64,000 nt of DNA, taken from the NCBI GenBank assembly GCA_963754135.1, contig CAVWEY010000002.1:372001-436000 (forward strand). Reading direction: 5' to 3'. A model generated the notes under the pieces. It made no database searches and had not been told where the DNA came from. It saw only the letters and a program-made list of their open reading frames with translations. A program made the translations under genes and the position numbers. This DNA is from JAJFUI01 sp963754135. Lineage in GTDB: Bacteria; Planctomycetota; Planctomycetia; Pirellulales; Thermoguttaceae. Positions 27,716 through 38,297 of this stretch are shown here, in pieces. Numbering within the stretch: the first letter of the stretch is position 1; each line of letters starts with the position of its first letter.

Positions 27716-28166
27716 GATGACATTTCTCCCCCGGGAAAGTCCCTGGCGACAAGTAATCCACAATACGTTATTTAACTGTTGCCGCTCCGCGGGGCTTCTT
27801 GCCCGATAAGTGACGGCACCACCCGGAAAAAAGTTCCTTGCACCAGATGGAAACACCCTCTCCGCCTGACCCGCCGAGCGGCGGCCGGCCCTTTCCAACC
27901 TGATGCACTACCTAGTCCCGATTTTACCCCCTTCGACTAGTTTTGCAAGCCCCCTTGAGCATAACCCTTCTGTTGCGGATTGCCGGATTTCGGCCGGAAT
28001 GACCGCAACTCTAGGATTTTCAATAAGTTACGTCTTGCGGTCCGGGAACTGACCGGTTCCCGCCGCCGCGCAGCCCGGCGACAAGTTCCCGCCGAAACCG
28101 GCCTCCCCTTGGGCAGACGGAATCGCTACACTACCGCGCCTTTTCTCGTGGCCGTTCGAGTCCAAC

Positions 28167-28245
28167 GTACTCCTCACGCTCCGCGTGAGGAAGCCGCATC
28201 AACTGGAGCATCAAGATATCGCGTCACGCGGAGCGTGACGAGTAC
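28167..28245. repeat. Inverted repeat built from CACGC-type palindromes
   Basis: Arms 28167-28190 and 28221-28245 share GTACTC-x-TCACGCTCCGCGTGA with compensating single differences, and each arm is itself a hairpin. The upstream region 27716-28166 contains no gene I can support; it is comparatively A/T-rich and probably holds the promoter for the flanking divergent genes. Confidence 0.75.
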
Positions 28246-28264
28246 AGGTCGAAGGGTTTTTGCA

Positions 28265-29470
28265 ATGTCCATCGGTCGGCATCTGTTGGGCTTCATCTTG
28301 GCCGCAATTGCCGGCGGCGGTGCGTGGCTGGTTTGCGCGGCGCCAGCCGGGGCGCAGGCGATGCCGCCGGCCGGCACGACGCCTCAACAGACCGCCGCCG
28401 ACGGCGTGCCGGCGGCCTATCCCTCCACGTATCCTTCAACGCAGCCGTCAGCGTACCCCGCCACCAGTCCGCCCCTCTATCCCTCGACCGCCGATGGGAC
28501 GGGTGGCACTGTGGGCTTGTCTGGCAGTGGCTACGGCACGGCTGAGCAAGCCGGCACCGGCACCCCGGCGATCGCCGGTCCGCCGGGCGGCCCGCAACCG
28601 CTCTATGGCGACCCCGGCCCGTTGTACACCCCCTACGGCAGCCCGGACGCCATGACCGCCGCCCGGCCGCTGGAGCCGGGCAGCAGCGTCGAGCGATGGC
28701 TGGTGGACGACGAGCCGTGGACGTGGCAGTTCCTGCCGACCGGTCTGATGTACAAATCCTACCTGGCCGGGTTGCGGGAGCCGCGGTTCGGCACCCAGTT
28801 CGGCTACGAACGCGGCCAAGGTTGGGTCTGGGACTCCACCCTCGGCGCCCGCGTCGGAGTGATACGCTATGGGACCGAGAACGACCTTTGGCCGGAAGGC
28901 TGGCAGTTGGACGTGGAAGGGGCGGCCTTTCCCCGGCTGAGCCTCCCCGAGCGCGAGCTGACCTCCGTCGACTTCCGCGCGGGCATGCAGTTGACGCGCC
29001 GCGTCGGCCCCTGGGAAATGAAGTTCGGCTACTATCACTATTGCTCGCACCTGGGCGACGAGTACGTGCTGACGCACCCGGAAGTTACCCGGATCAACTA
29101 CGTCCGCGAGTCGCTGATCTTCGGGCTGGCGGCCTATCTTAATCCGGATTTGCGGTTGTACTCCGAGGTGGGGTGGGCGTTCGTGGTCGAAGGCGAGACG
29201 CAGCCCTGGGAGTTCCAGTTCGGCGCCGATTGGAGTTCCCCCGAGCCGACCGGCCCCGGCGGCGCCCCCTTCTTCGCCATCAACGGCCACCTCCGCCAGG
29301 AAAACGATTTTGGCGGCAACATGACCGTGCGGACCGGCTGGCAGTGGCGCGGCGCCACCGGCCACCTCTTCCGCATCGGCATGCAGTATTTCAACGGCAT
29401 GAGCGAGCAAGGCCAGTTCTTCAACACCTTCGAGCAACAGATCGGCGCAGGACTCTGGTACGATTTCTAG
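28265..29470 (+). CDS. DUF1207-like outer-membrane barrel protein
   Basis: A 401-residue exported protein. ATG 28265 is followed by a signal peptide (LLGFILAAIAGGGAWLVCAAPAGA), a Pro/Ser/Thr-rich linker with YPST/YPAT repeats, and a domain that matches the planctomycete DUF1207 pattern: WQFLPTGLMYKSYLAGLREPRFGTQF, RVGVIRYG, QLDVEGAAFPRLS, EMKFGYYHYCSHLGDEYVL and alternating aromatic strands to a C-terminal Phe (LWYDF), as in outer-membrane beta barrels. Role unknown. Confidence 0.8.
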   Translation: MSIGRHLLGFILAAIAGGGAWLVCAAPAGAQAMPPAGTTPQQTAADGVPAAYPSTYPSTQPSAYPATSPPLYPSTADGTGGTVGLSGSGYGTAEQAGTGTPAIAGPPGGPQPLYGDPGPLYTPYGSPDAMTAARPLEPGSSVERWLVDDEPWTWQFLPTGLMYKSYLAGLREPRFGTQFGYERGQGWVWDSTLGARVGVIRYGTENDLWPEGWQLDVEGAAFPRLSLPERELTSVDFRAGMQLTRRVGPWEMKFGYYHYCSHLGDEYVLTHPEVTRINYVRESLIFGLAAYLNPDLRLYSEVGWAFVVEGETQPWEFQFGADWSSPEPTGPGGAPFFAINGHLRQENDFGGNMTVRTGWQWRGATGHLFRIGMQYFNGMSEQGQFFNTFEQQIGAGLWYDF

Positions 29471-29479
29471 CGGCCGCGG

Positions 29480-30568
29480 CTACAGCTTCTTCGCGTCGAT
29501 CGCCTGGCCGTCGTTGCGGCTGCCCAGGTAGCGGTGGACCAACGGGTCGATGGCGTAACTCATCAGTCTCACCGAGCCGTCGCAGAAGGCCATGCCGAAA
29601 CCGCTGGCGTGGGCACTGCCGAAGATGGACTCGTTGTCCAGCCCCGGCGTATCTTGTAGGGGCGGCTGGTCCGTCCAACCGAGCAGATCGTTGTCATCGC
29701 CGCTGAGGGCCGCACTGTCGCTGCTGGTATCTTGGCCGGAACTGCTGCCGATGCGGTCCGGGTCGAGGTACTTTTCGCCCGCCAAGTAGGTGCAGCTTGT
29801 GCCGTCCGTGATGTCACTGATCTTCACCTGGCTCCGCTCGGCGCAAATGCCGTTGGTCTGCGACATGTCACAAAATGGGTTGCCGCTGGCGCCTGCCGGC
29901 TGGTTGGCCCAATTTGCAGCGTCCGCCCAGGAGTCCGGCCCGGGGCCCCAGAAAACCTCCGTCGATCCCCCGTTGCACTTGTAGTCCGCGGCGAACGCCA
30001 GGCTGGTCGGCGCGCAATTGACCACGGGGTCGTCGGGGGTGATCTGAGTGAGCGTGGGCGAGTGCAGGGTAGGACACGTCCACCCCGTCAACGGAACCTG
30101 GCACATTTGCAGCGCCTTCTGCAACTTGTCGGCGTTGCTGGCGGCCATCAATTGCAGGTCGTGAAGCGGCTGCTGTTCCATGTAGGGAAGGATATTGTAG
30201 AAGAAGCCGCCGGGCTGGAGTGCGCCGAAGCCGCTGCCGGGATCGCCGACCCAGCGGTCGCCCCAACCGCCGGTGGGCAGCCAACCGTTGGCTTGTTCGT
30301 GGCCGAGCGCCGCCAGGCTGATCTGCTTGAGGTTGTTCTGGCATTGCAGAACCCGCGCCGCCTCGCGGGCAGCCTGCACCGCCGGCAAGAGCAAGGCGAT
30401 CAAGATGCCAATGATCGTGATCACGACCAATAGCTCCACCAACGTAAAGGCGGCGCGGAATCCCCCACAATGGGCGGTCGACGGTGCTTTGGGCAAGACT
30501 TGATACTCCCGGCAGCAACTGCGGTCAGACCGCAAACAAAGCCGCATATCGCATACATTGTAACCCAT
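29480..30568 (-). CDS. DUF1559 prepilin-type N-terminal cleavage protein
   Basis: A 362-residue protein. I chose ATG 30568, preceded by GAGAGGA. About 30 residues in is the type IV pilin-like signal GFRAAFTLVELLVVITIIGILIALLLPAVQ, with Phe after the cleavage position and Glu5 (FTLVE), followed by AAREAARVLQCQNNLKQ. The C-terminal tail has GSAHASGFGMAFCDG (H-x9-DG). These proteins are processed by a prepilin peptidase and may form pseudopili; function unknown. Convergent with the upstream barrel gene and divergent from miaB. Confidence 0.93.
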   Translation of the reverse strand: MGYNVCDMRLCLRSDRSCCREYQVLPKAPSTAHCGGFRAAFTLVELLVVITIIGILIALLLPAVQAAREAARVLQCQNNLKQISLAALGHEQANGWLPTGGWGDRWVGDPGSGFGALQPGGFFYNILPYMEQQPLHDLQLMAASNADKLQKALQMCQVPLTGWTCPTLHSPTLTQITPDDPVVNCAPTSLAFAADYKCNGGSTEVFWGPGPDSWADAANWANQPAGASGNPFCDMSQTNGICAERSQVKISDITDGTSCTYLAGEKYLDPDRIGSSSGQDTSSDSAALSGDDNDLLGWTDQPPLQDTPGLDNESIFGSAHASGFGMAFCDGSVRLMSYAIDPLVHRYLGSRNDGQAIDAKKL

Positions 30569-30626
30569 TTCACGGTTCCTCTCCATACATACGGCTCTGC
30601 TGACCAACTCGGCTCGGCCGGCTACA

Positions 30627-32087
<1,461 letters not shown>

Positions 32088-32333
32088 GTTCCGGGGTGAG
32101 CATCATGCCGCTGCTGCCCGTTTCCGAGCGCCGCCGGGCTGCCGTGGAACTGCCTGCCAAAACGGCAGTTCTTACCCAACCCGGCAGGTCAGCCAACCCG
32201 CCGAATGTCCCCCGTTTTCTCTGTAGCTGTGAATCTACGAATGCTGTAAAATACGTTTCGAGGGCTACTTGTCGCCATTTCGGCCCCTCGCTCGGCAAGG
32301 ATTGCCCTGGATGGCACGTCAGTTGCTCAGGAA

Positions 32334-32759
32334 ATGGATTGCATCCCTGTCCGCCAGGCAAGCGAACCCATGCTCCTCGAAACGCCATCCCTGTTGATCA
32401 CCGATGACGACCCCGGCTTCCGGGAGACGCTAAGGGTAGTCTTCGAGCCGCGGGGGTTCCGGACGCTGCTGGCGGGCGACGGCGAGCAGGCGCTCGAGAT
32501 CGTCCACCAGGAGAAGGTCCACGTGGTCCTGCTGGACGTACACATGCCCAAGCTGACCGGGTTGGAGACGTTGCGGCGGTTGAAGGAGTTTCGGGCGATG
32601 CTGCCGTGCATCCTCTTGTCGGCCCAATTGGACGACCTGATCGTCGAGCAGGCCCGGCGGGCCCACGCCTTCTCCGTCCTCTCCAAGACGGTCACGATCC
32701 GACAAATCACCACGGCCGTGTTCCAGGCGTTGCAGCGGAGCTACGCCTGGCACGGCTGA
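32334..32759 (+). CDS. Single-domain response regulator (CheY-like receiver)
   Basis: A 141-residue receiver domain without an output domain: acidic pair in LLITDDDPGFRETL, phospho-acceptor Asp in VVLLDVHMPKLTG, Thr/Ser and Lys in ILLSAQL and VLSKTVTIRQI. ATG 32370 (MLLETPSLLI) is an alternative start that would remove 12 residues. No histidine kinase is nearby, so the partner must be elsewhere. Probably a phosphorelay protein. Confidence 0.88.
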   Translation: MDCIPVRQASEPMLLETPSLLITDDDPGFRETLRVVFEPRGFRTLLAGDGEQALEIVHQEKVHVVLLDVHMPKLTGLETLRRLKEFRAMLPCILLSAQLDDLIVEQARRAHAFSVLSKTVTIRQITTAVFQALQRSYAWHG

Positions 32760-32803
32760 GGGAAGATACCTGACACGGATGTCAGGGTAAGTGGTGTTCT
32801 GCA

Positions 32804-33823
32804 ATGGCCAAGGTCTTGGTCACCGGCGGGAGCGGATTCATCGGGACGCACCTCGTTGCGGCCTTGGCGGCCCGCGGTGACGATGTGACCTGCCTGGTGC
32901 GCAAGAGTTCCCGGATCGGTCCGCTGTCCCAGGCCGGCGCCCGGTTGCTGCCGGGCGACGTGACCGACCGCGAGAGCCTCGACGGCGCGGTGGCGGGCCA
33001 GGAGATCGTCTACCACGTCGCCGGATGCACGCAGTCGCTGGCGCCGCGGCACTTCTACCGGGTGAATCAGCACGGCGTGGCGAACGTCGCCCGCGTCTGT
33101 GCCGGCCAGAGCAACCCGCCCGTGCTGGTTTCCGTCTCCTCGTTGGCGGCGGCGGGGCCGGCCGCCGACGGCCGGCCGAAGACCGAAGCCGACCGGGCGG
33201 CGCCCGTGTCGCACTACGGCCACAGCAAGCGGGCGGGGGAGCGGGCGGCCGAGGCCTTCGCCCACCGCGTCCCCATCACCATCGTCCGCCCGCCCATCGT
33301 CCTGGGCCAATCCGACCGGATGGGGCTGCCGCTGTTCCGCTCCATTGCCCGCTTCGGCGTTCACATGTCCCCGGGCCTTGACCACCGGCGGTTCTCGCTG
33401 ATCCACGCCGACGACCTGGTGCAACTGCTGATCCTGGCCGCCGAGCGCGGCAAGCGTCTGCCGCCGCGTGGGCACCCCGACTCGCACGGCCCGCAGGGCT
33501 ACTACTTCGCCGCCTGCGAGGAGGACCCGACCTACGCCGATCTGGGCCGGCTGGTGGGCGAAGCGATGGGACGACGCCTCGTGCTGGTCGTTCCCACGGC
33601 CACGCCGCTGGTGTGGATGGTGGCGTGGGCGGGCGAGGCCATCTCGCGGCTCCGCCACGACCCGCTGTTTATGAATCTGGACAAGGCCCGCGAAATCACC
33701 GCCGGCAGTTGGCTCTGCTCGGCCCGGGCGGCCACGGAGCAATTAGGTTTCGCGGTGGGCGCCCCGCTGATGGCGCGGCTGCACGAAACGGCCGAGTGGT
33801 ATCGACAAGAGGGATGGCTGTGA
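32804..33823 (+). CDS. NAD-dependent epimerase/dehydratase (extended SDR)
   Basis: A 339-residue extended short-chain dehydrogenase: N-terminal Rossmann GGSGFIGTHLV, GDVTDRES, VYHVAGCT, the catalytic Ser-Tyr-Lys set (SVSSLAAAGPAA, HYGHSKRAGE with YxxxK) and a substrate half ending MARLHETAEWYRQ. Similar to nucleoside-sugar epimerases and 3-beta-HSD-like reductases; substrate not predictable. Starts 44 bases after the response regulator gene. Confidence 0.85.
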   Translation: MAKVLVTGGSGFIGTHLVAALAARGDDVTCLVRKSSRIGPLSQAGARLLPGDVTDRESLDGAVAGQEIVYHVAGCTQSLAPRHFYRVNQHGVANVARVCAGQSNPPVLVSVSSLAAAGPAADGRPKTEADRAAPVSHYGHSKRAGERAAEAFAHRVPITIVRPPIVLGQSDRMGLPLFRSIARFGVHMSPGLDHRRFSLIHADDLVQLLILAAERGKRLPPRGHPDSHGPQGYYFAACEEDPTYADLGRLVGEAMGRRLVLVVPTATPLVWMVAWAGEAISRLRHDPLFMNLDKAREITAGSWLCSARAATEQLGFAVGAPLMARLHETAEWYRQEGWL

Positions 33824-33939
33824 GCGTTTTGCGCGTTTGTGTAGCTCACAAATGGTAAAGTGACCAACCGGCCAAGACTGGCATTGTGTCTGCGAAAGCC
33901 GCCCGAAAGCTGGGCCAATCTCCAGTCCCCTGTATCCTT

Positions 33940-34821
33940 TCAATTCTTGCTGTAGCTTTCCTCGGGAAAAGCCGCGCTTAACAGCCGCCATACGCACGCG
34001 GCCATGCGCCGCTGCCCCGCCTGCGTTAGATGGATCGTATCCACCGTCGAATCACTCGCCGCAAGGATGGATAGCAAAAAACGCTTGGGAACAAGCGATA
34101 CATTGTATTTCCGGGCGAGCGAGCGTTGAATGCGGCCGTATTCGTGGTTGAACGGCGGAAGGGGCAACTCGAACATGAGCACTTGCCGTTGCGTGCGCAA
34201 ACGTGGGCGAGAAGCGCGTCCAAGTCGCGTGCAAATTGAGCGGATGAAGTCGAGCCGAGCAGATCGTTGCCGCCGATTTCGAGAACGACAATGGGTGAAC
34301 GGATTCCTCGATCCCTGGCCCGTTTGAAGCGCCAACGCCGTCGTTTCGCCCACGTGCGAGATGTCTTGAACTTCAAGGTTGTGTTCCCTGGCGAGGATTT
34401 CGGGCCAACGTTCGGATTTATCGTCGTCGCCCAGGCCGGCGGTAATCGAATCTCCGACGACGGTCAAGGCCCGGGACGGAGCGGGCCTGACCGTCGGCGC
34501 AATGTGATACGGCGCTTCGATCGCGGCGGCGAGGCCCCACGCCGCGATTACCGCAAACGGCGTCCACCGCCGCCATTTCTTAACCCATCCCGAGATTGCC
34601 CACGCGGCCGTCCCGCAAACGGCGACCGCATAGTACCAGTACGGAATTGCCGTGGACGAGATCGCAATGGCGATGGCCCCGAGTAAAAACGTCAAGACTA
34701 CAACGCGTTTTGCGATTGGATTTGATCGGGTGGAGGCAACGGCGGCGATTATGACTAGCACGACGCCCGTGAAGAATGACTGACCACTGGCAATATGGTA
34801 AACAAGGCAGTTCATCGCCAT
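33940..34821 (-). CDS. Membrane-anchored SGNH/GDSL hydrolase (two frameshifts)
   Basis: The N-terminal 100 residues contain several membrane helices (FFTGVVLVIIAAVAS, VVLTFLLGAIAIAISS, WTPFAVIAAWGLAAAIE), then an SGNH esterase: block I TVVGDSITAGLGDD (Ser), the block III Asn in VVLEIGGNDLLG, and block V DTIHLTQAG (Asp/His). Block III is in a different frame from blocks I and V: shifts near 34335 and 34195 compensate each other, so the whole sequence is one gene in which the middle 45 residues were thrown out of frame. ATG 34821 avoids a repeat-rich N-terminal extension. Likely a lipase or esterase. Confidence 0.75.
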   Translation of the reverse strand: MAMNCLVYHIASGQSFFTGVVLVIIAAVASTRSNPIAKRVVVLTFLLGAIAIAISSTAIPYWYYAVAVCGTAAWAISGWVKKWRRWTPFAVIAAWGLAAAIEAPYHIAPTVRPAPSRALTVVGDSITAGLGDDDKSERWPEILAREHNLEVQDISHVGETTALALQTGQGSRNPFTHCRSRNRRQRSARLDFIRSICTRLGRASRPRLRTQRQVLMFELPLPPFNHEYGRIQRSLARKYNVSLVPKRFLLSILAASDSTVDTIHLTQAGQRRMAACVWRLLSAAFPEESYSKN

Positions 34822-34937
34822 GTATCCAGTATATCCAGCAGTATCCAGAGCACGGTATCCGGTATCCAGGGGCACAATACCAGTCTTGGTAGTTTACGAA
34901 GTTTGGCGGCCGACGGCGCGGGTGCCACTGCGGGGAA

Positions 34938-35043
34938 AGTAAACGGGACAGGTCTAATTATTGCCTTAATGGCCCGCAACCAGCGGCTTGCGTGACACGG
35001 GCCGCCGCAAAGGAAGCCAATAATTGGACCTGTCCCGTTTACT
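34938..35043. repeat. 26-bp inverted repeat (one mismatch)
   Basis: Arms 34938-34963 and 35018-35043 start with AGTAAACGGGACAGGTC and its complement. It occupies the short gap between the SGNH hydrolase and the four-helix-bundle gene. A similar GGGACAGGTC/GACCTGTCCC core resembles the repeat at 452-536. Confidence 0.85.
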
Positions 35044-35056
35044 CTCCCGGCGGTGG

Positions 35057-35746
35057 TCATGGCCGGCTTCGGGGTTTGTCGGACTGGTCGGACAGGTCAG
35101 ACCGGTTGGACGTGTCAGACTTGTCAGACCGGTCGGACTTGTTCAACCGGCGTTTCGCCTGTGTCCGCTGCCGGTACAGATTCTCGGTGAATCCGCCCTC
35201 CTGCATAAAGGTGCGCCCTTGGCTCTCGATCTGGCGTTTCAGGAGATAGGCCGCCTGGTTGACGGCGCAGAGCATGGCGTTGGCGGCCAGTTCGGGCTGG
35301 GCCTTTTCCACGAACTCGGCCAGCCCGCCAAGCCCGCTCAGGCGGACGGCTGCCGTCGGCGAGGGAGGCCGGTTTTCGACGCGGTCGGACGCCAGCCGCT
35401 CGCGCATCGCCCGCGCTTCCCGCGAGTCCTTCGGCCACATCCGCAAACCGTTCTGGCGGAGAAAGCTCTCGTAGTCGGGCAACAGTTCGTCGTTCAAGCT
35501 CGCGCGGGCCACATTGGTGAGCTTCATTTCCGTCTTGCGCGAGGTGGCCGCGGCGCCGCTGGCCTCGCTGATATTGCGGACGCCGCTGCGGGCCGCCTGC
35601 ACCATCTGGTCGGTCATCCGCCAGTCTTTCGGGAAGAAGCGCCGGCAGAAGACCACCGTGGCGTCGTAGACCGCCTCCGCCACCTTGTAGCTGCGGAGCT
35701 TGCGGTAGCCGCCGTGCGGCAGCAGCGGGGTGTCTTCGGTGTTCAT
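35057..35746 (-). CDS. Four-helix-bundle (S23/bAvd-like) protein
   Basis: About 229 residues from ATG 35746. The helix-rich core (GYRKLRSYKVAEAVYDATVVFCRRFFP, DQMVQAARSGVRNISEASG, KLTNVARASLNDELLPDYESFLRQ) matches the four-helix-bundle family of 23S intervening-sequence and Avd-like proteins, which are often acquired with mobile elements. The C-terminus is unusual: about 25 residues of Ser-Asp dipeptides with Lys, Arg or Asn (NKSDRSDKSDTSN) encoded by a 9-bp periodic DNA array. Upstream, another array of the same type lies just before the start. Confidence 0.75.
   Translation of the reverse strand: MNTEDTPLLPHGGYRKLRSYKVAEAVYDATVVFCRRFFPKDWRMTDQMVQAARSGVRNISEASGAAATSRKTEMKLTNVARASLNDELLPDYESFLRQNGLRMWPKDSREARAMRERLASDRVENRPPSPTAAVRLSGLGGLAEFVEKAQPELAANAMLCAVNQAAYLLKRQIESQGRTFMQEGGFTENLYRQRTQAKRRLNKSDRSDKSDTSNRSDLSDQSDKPRSRP
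35078..35147. repeat. 9-bp periodic array of GTCNGAC units (3' side)
   Basis: Eight units of GTC(G/A)GAC-like heptamers, each followed by two variable bases, run in perfect 9-bp register (starts at 35078, 35087, 35096, 35105, 35114, 35123, 35132, 35141). Units are palindromic. In the minus-strand gene they code for the Ser-Asp-rich tail. Confidence 0.9.
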
Positions 35747-35767
35747 GGGCCGTCCTCGAAGAGCGCG

Positions 35768-35819
35768 TTCCGACCTGCCTGACATGTCCGACCCGTCTGG
35801 CTGGTCTGACAAGTCCGAC
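35768..35819. repeat. 9-bp periodic array of GTCNGAC units (5' side)
   Basis: Six units with the same 9-bp step (starts at 35768, 35777, 35786, 35795, 35804, 35813; for example GTCCGAC, GTCTGAC) lie directly upstream of the four-helix-bundle gene start. Together with the downstream array they bracket the gene. Confidence 0.85.
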
Positions 35820-35920
35820 CCCCCGTTATCGTCCCATGCGGTATTGAGGCCGTCAACCACCCCCGATTTATGGAGAAGGGGAGTGGACGAAGAAGACAGC
35901 CGGATGGTGCAGCACAGGAT

Positions 35921-36943
35921 TCACCGCGCCGGCGGCTGGACCACCTCGAAGGCCGAGCCCTTGATCCGCCGCAGCTCTTCGTGCATGGGGCGGATGCGCG
36001 GGTCGGGGGCCACCGAGATGCACCACTCCAGCCCGTTGTCGGCCACGAACATCCCGTACTTCTTCAACCCCTTGAGGATCGCCTGGGTCTGCGGCGAGAA
36101 GCCGCGAATGGGATAATCGGCCTTCAGGCGGATCCGCTCGCCCATCCGCGGCAGGTTCGGGTCGGTGAGCCGGCTGGCGAAGTGGGTGGCGGGGGCGACG
36201 TACGCCCGGCGCGACCGCCGCACCGATACCCGCATCGCATGCCCCACCATGCCGCGACGCAACTCGTCGTAGCGGATGATGGCGGGAAAGATCGGCAGGC
36301 CCGCAGCGTCGGTCGAGGTCCAGCCGTCGGGGCGCAACTTGTTCGAGCGGAGATCAAACACCGAGGCCTGCGCGGCCTGCCAGCCGCCGTCGGTCCGCAG
36401 GGCCTGGTAGAACTCGTAGAGCATTCCGCGGGCGGGATCGACGACGATGGCGTGGCGGTCGGTCCCTTCGCGGAGCTTGTCCCGCTGCACGTCGGCCAGC
36501 GAGACATTCCTGCCCTGATAATACGCCGGCCAGCCCTCGATGGGCATGTTGTCGGGCACGGGGAATGGCCCCTTGTCCGACTCGTCGGGGTACGCCACGA
36601 TCGCCACCGGCACGCGCTTCTGGTCGGGCGGCACTAAGACGAAGCCCATGTCCAGGTTTTGCCGAAACGGCTTGTCGGCGCCGATCGAGACAATGATGTT
36701 CCGCGAGTTCGGATGCACGGGCCAGCGCGAGACGTCCTGGTTCCAGGGGTTGTCGGGCGGAAAGACCTGGAGCGCCGCCAGGATCTTGTCGGCCTCGGGC
36801 GTGTTGAAGGGCACGGGCCTGGTGATCGGCGGCATGGGCGGCCGCTGCCGCCCGCCGGCCGGTTTTTGCCCCGGCGACGGTCCGGCGTCGCCGACCACTG
36901 CCGCCAGCAACCCGCACAGCAAGAGCACAAGCCTTCTCGTCAT
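35921..36943 (-). CDS. Secreted protein of unknown function
   Basis: A 340-residue protein with a signal peptide (LVLLLCGLLAAVVGDAG) and a Pro-rich start. Recognisable stretches include QVFPPDNPWNQDVSRWPVHPNS, DNMPIEGWPAYY, HAIVVDPARGMLYEFYQAL, IRYDELRRGMVGHAMRVSVRRSRRAYVAPATHFAS and IRLKADYPIRGFSPQTQAIL. I have seen similar sequences annotated only as hypothetical in planctomycetes and actinobacteria; no catalytic motif is obvious. Exported and probably periplasmic. Confidence 0.8.
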   Translation of the reverse strand: MTRRLVLLLCGLLAAVVGDAGPSPGQKPAGGRQRPPMPPITRPVPFNTPEADKILAALQVFPPDNPWNQDVSRWPVHPNSRNIIVSIGADKPFRQNLDMGFVLVPPDQKRVPVAIVAYPDESDKGPFPVPDNMPIEGWPAYYQGRNVSLADVQRDKLREGTDRHAIVVDPARGMLYEFYQALRTDGGWQAAQASVFDLRSNKLRPDGWTSTDAAGLPIFPAIIRYDELRRGMVGHAMRVSVRRSRRAYVAPATHFASRLTDPNLPRMGERIRLKADYPIRGFSPQTQAILKGLKKYGMFVADNGLEWCISVAPDPRIRPMHEELRRIKGSAFEVVQPPAR

Positions 36944-37020
36944 GGCAGTCTCCCCCGCAGAGATTCGATCCGGGCGCTCGACAATGCCGCCGGGGAATGA
37001 TTATAGCAGAAATGGCGTAG

Positions 37021-37229
37021 GGTGGCACGTCCCTGAGCGCAGCGGGTGTGGCAAGAAATCCTGGCACACGGTCATTCTGAGCGCAGCGAAGAATCTCCCC
37101 TGCGCCACGGAGATTCTTCGCTGCGCTCAGAATGACAAAATCGCCAAGAAGAATGCGCAGACCCAGCACAGCGAACGGCGTGGCGCACGGTCAAACCGCG
37201 CCCTTCGCTGCGCTCAGGGACGTGCCACC
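37021..37229. repeat. Nested perfect inverted repeats upstream of sodB
   Basis: Outer arms 37021-37044 and 37206-37229 (24 bp, GGTGGCACGTCCCTGAGC at the start) enclose inner arms 37071-37098 and 37109-37136 (28 bp, GTCATTCTGAGCGCAGCG at the start) with a 10-base loop. Both pairs are perfect. The outer element appears to have taken the inner one as an insertion. It lies just downstream of the superoxide dismutase stop. Confidence 0.9.
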
Positions 37230-37251
37230 ATACGCGGCTCTTAACGCCGCC

Positions 37252-37896
37252 CTACGACGCTTGCACCAGTTCCTCGTGCCGCACGGCGTCCATGTACCGC
37301 TCCATCACGGCGTCCCAGTTGACGACGTTCCAGATTGCCTTGAGGTAGTCCGCGCGGCGGTTCTGGTACTTCAAGTAGTAGGCGTGTTCCCACACGTCGA
37401 TGCCGAAGACCGGGACGTTGCCGTGCATGTAGGGGCTGTCCTGGTTGGCGGTGGTTTCGACCACCAGCCGCCCGTCGGGATTGAGCGAGAGCCACGCCCA
37501 GCCGCTGCCGAAGCGGCCCATTGCGGCCTTGGTGATCTCGTCGGTGAAGCGGTTGAAGCCGCCGAACTGCGTCCGGAGCGCGTCGGCCAGATCGCCCCGC
37601 GGCTCTCCACCCCCCTTGCCGGACAAGATGGTCCAAAACAGCGAGTGGTTAACGTGTCCGCCGCCGTGGTTCTGCACGGCCATGCGGATATCGACGGGCA
37701 AGGTGTCGATGGCGGCCAGCAGTTGCTCGACCTTCATGTCCTTGAGGTTGCCCAAGTCGCGTCCCTCCAGGGCCTTGTTCAGGCCCGCCACGTAGCCCCC
37801 ATGGTGCTTGTCGTGGTGGATTTCCATCGTCCGGGCGTCGATGTACGGCTCCAGGGCGTCAAATGAATACGGCAAATCGGGTAGCGTGTACAACAT
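37252..37896 (-). CDS. sodB: Fe/Mn superoxide dismutase
   Basis: A 214-residue enzyme converting superoxide to hydrogen peroxide and oxygen in the cytoplasm. Metal ligands and motifs are visible: His in TMEIHHDKHHGGYV, His in GGHVNHSLFWTIL, Asp and His in DVWEHAYYLKYQNRR. Length and order are normal. The GGG-rich LSGKGGGEPRGDL and FGSGWAWL are family-typical. No signal peptide. Metal choice (Fe or Mn) cannot be read from the sequence alone. The 400 bases upstream (37897-38297) contain no gene I can support. Confidence 0.95.
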   Translation of the reverse strand: MLYTLPDLPYSFDALEPYIDARTMEIHHDKHHGGYVAGLNKALEGRDLGNLKDMKVEQLLAAIDTLPVDIRMAVQNHGGGHVNHSLFWTILSGKGGGEPRGDLADALRTQFGGFNRFTDEITKAAMGRFGSGWAWLSLNPDGRLVVETTANQDSPYMHGNVPVFGIDVWEHAYYLKYQNRRADYLKAIWNVVNWDAVMERYMDAVRHEELVQAS

Positions 37897-38297
37897 GATC
37901 CTTCTCCAAAACGGGTTGTCAGGTTCTCGTCGTCCAGGCAGGTTGCGCTGATTCTCGCCGCCCCCTTCTGGCGGGCAAACTGCCAGCGCGATTTATGCCT
38001 AGCGTAGCTGGTACAATTATAGGCTCGGGCGACCGCCGGGCAAGTAATAATCGTTGCCCAAAACGAGCGACGCGGCGTACCTTGATGACGTTTCTCTACC
38101 CAGTGACGCTCACCATGCCGCCGGTGCAACGCTAACTCGTTGCGAAATAAAGTCTTGCAGCTTGTGACGACGACGCGGCACGGAAGCTGCTGTCCCTTCT
38201 CTCGGCGGCCGGCCGATAACAGAACTGTGTCTTGGGTTCTCCTATCGGCCGAGTGGCTGGACGCCGAGCGTACCCGCAACAGTCAAGGAGGTCCCCG

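Noticed and set aside
27980..28264. Upstream in-frame extension of the DUF1207-like gene
   Set aside because: It runs through an inverted repeat and adds a basic, non-secreted stretch; the signal peptide begins at ATG 28265.
35078..35147. Short regularly spaced palindromes considered as a CRISPR or operator array
   Set aside because: The period is only 9 bp with two-base spacers, so it is not CRISPR; an operator role has no support, and I report it as a repeat array.
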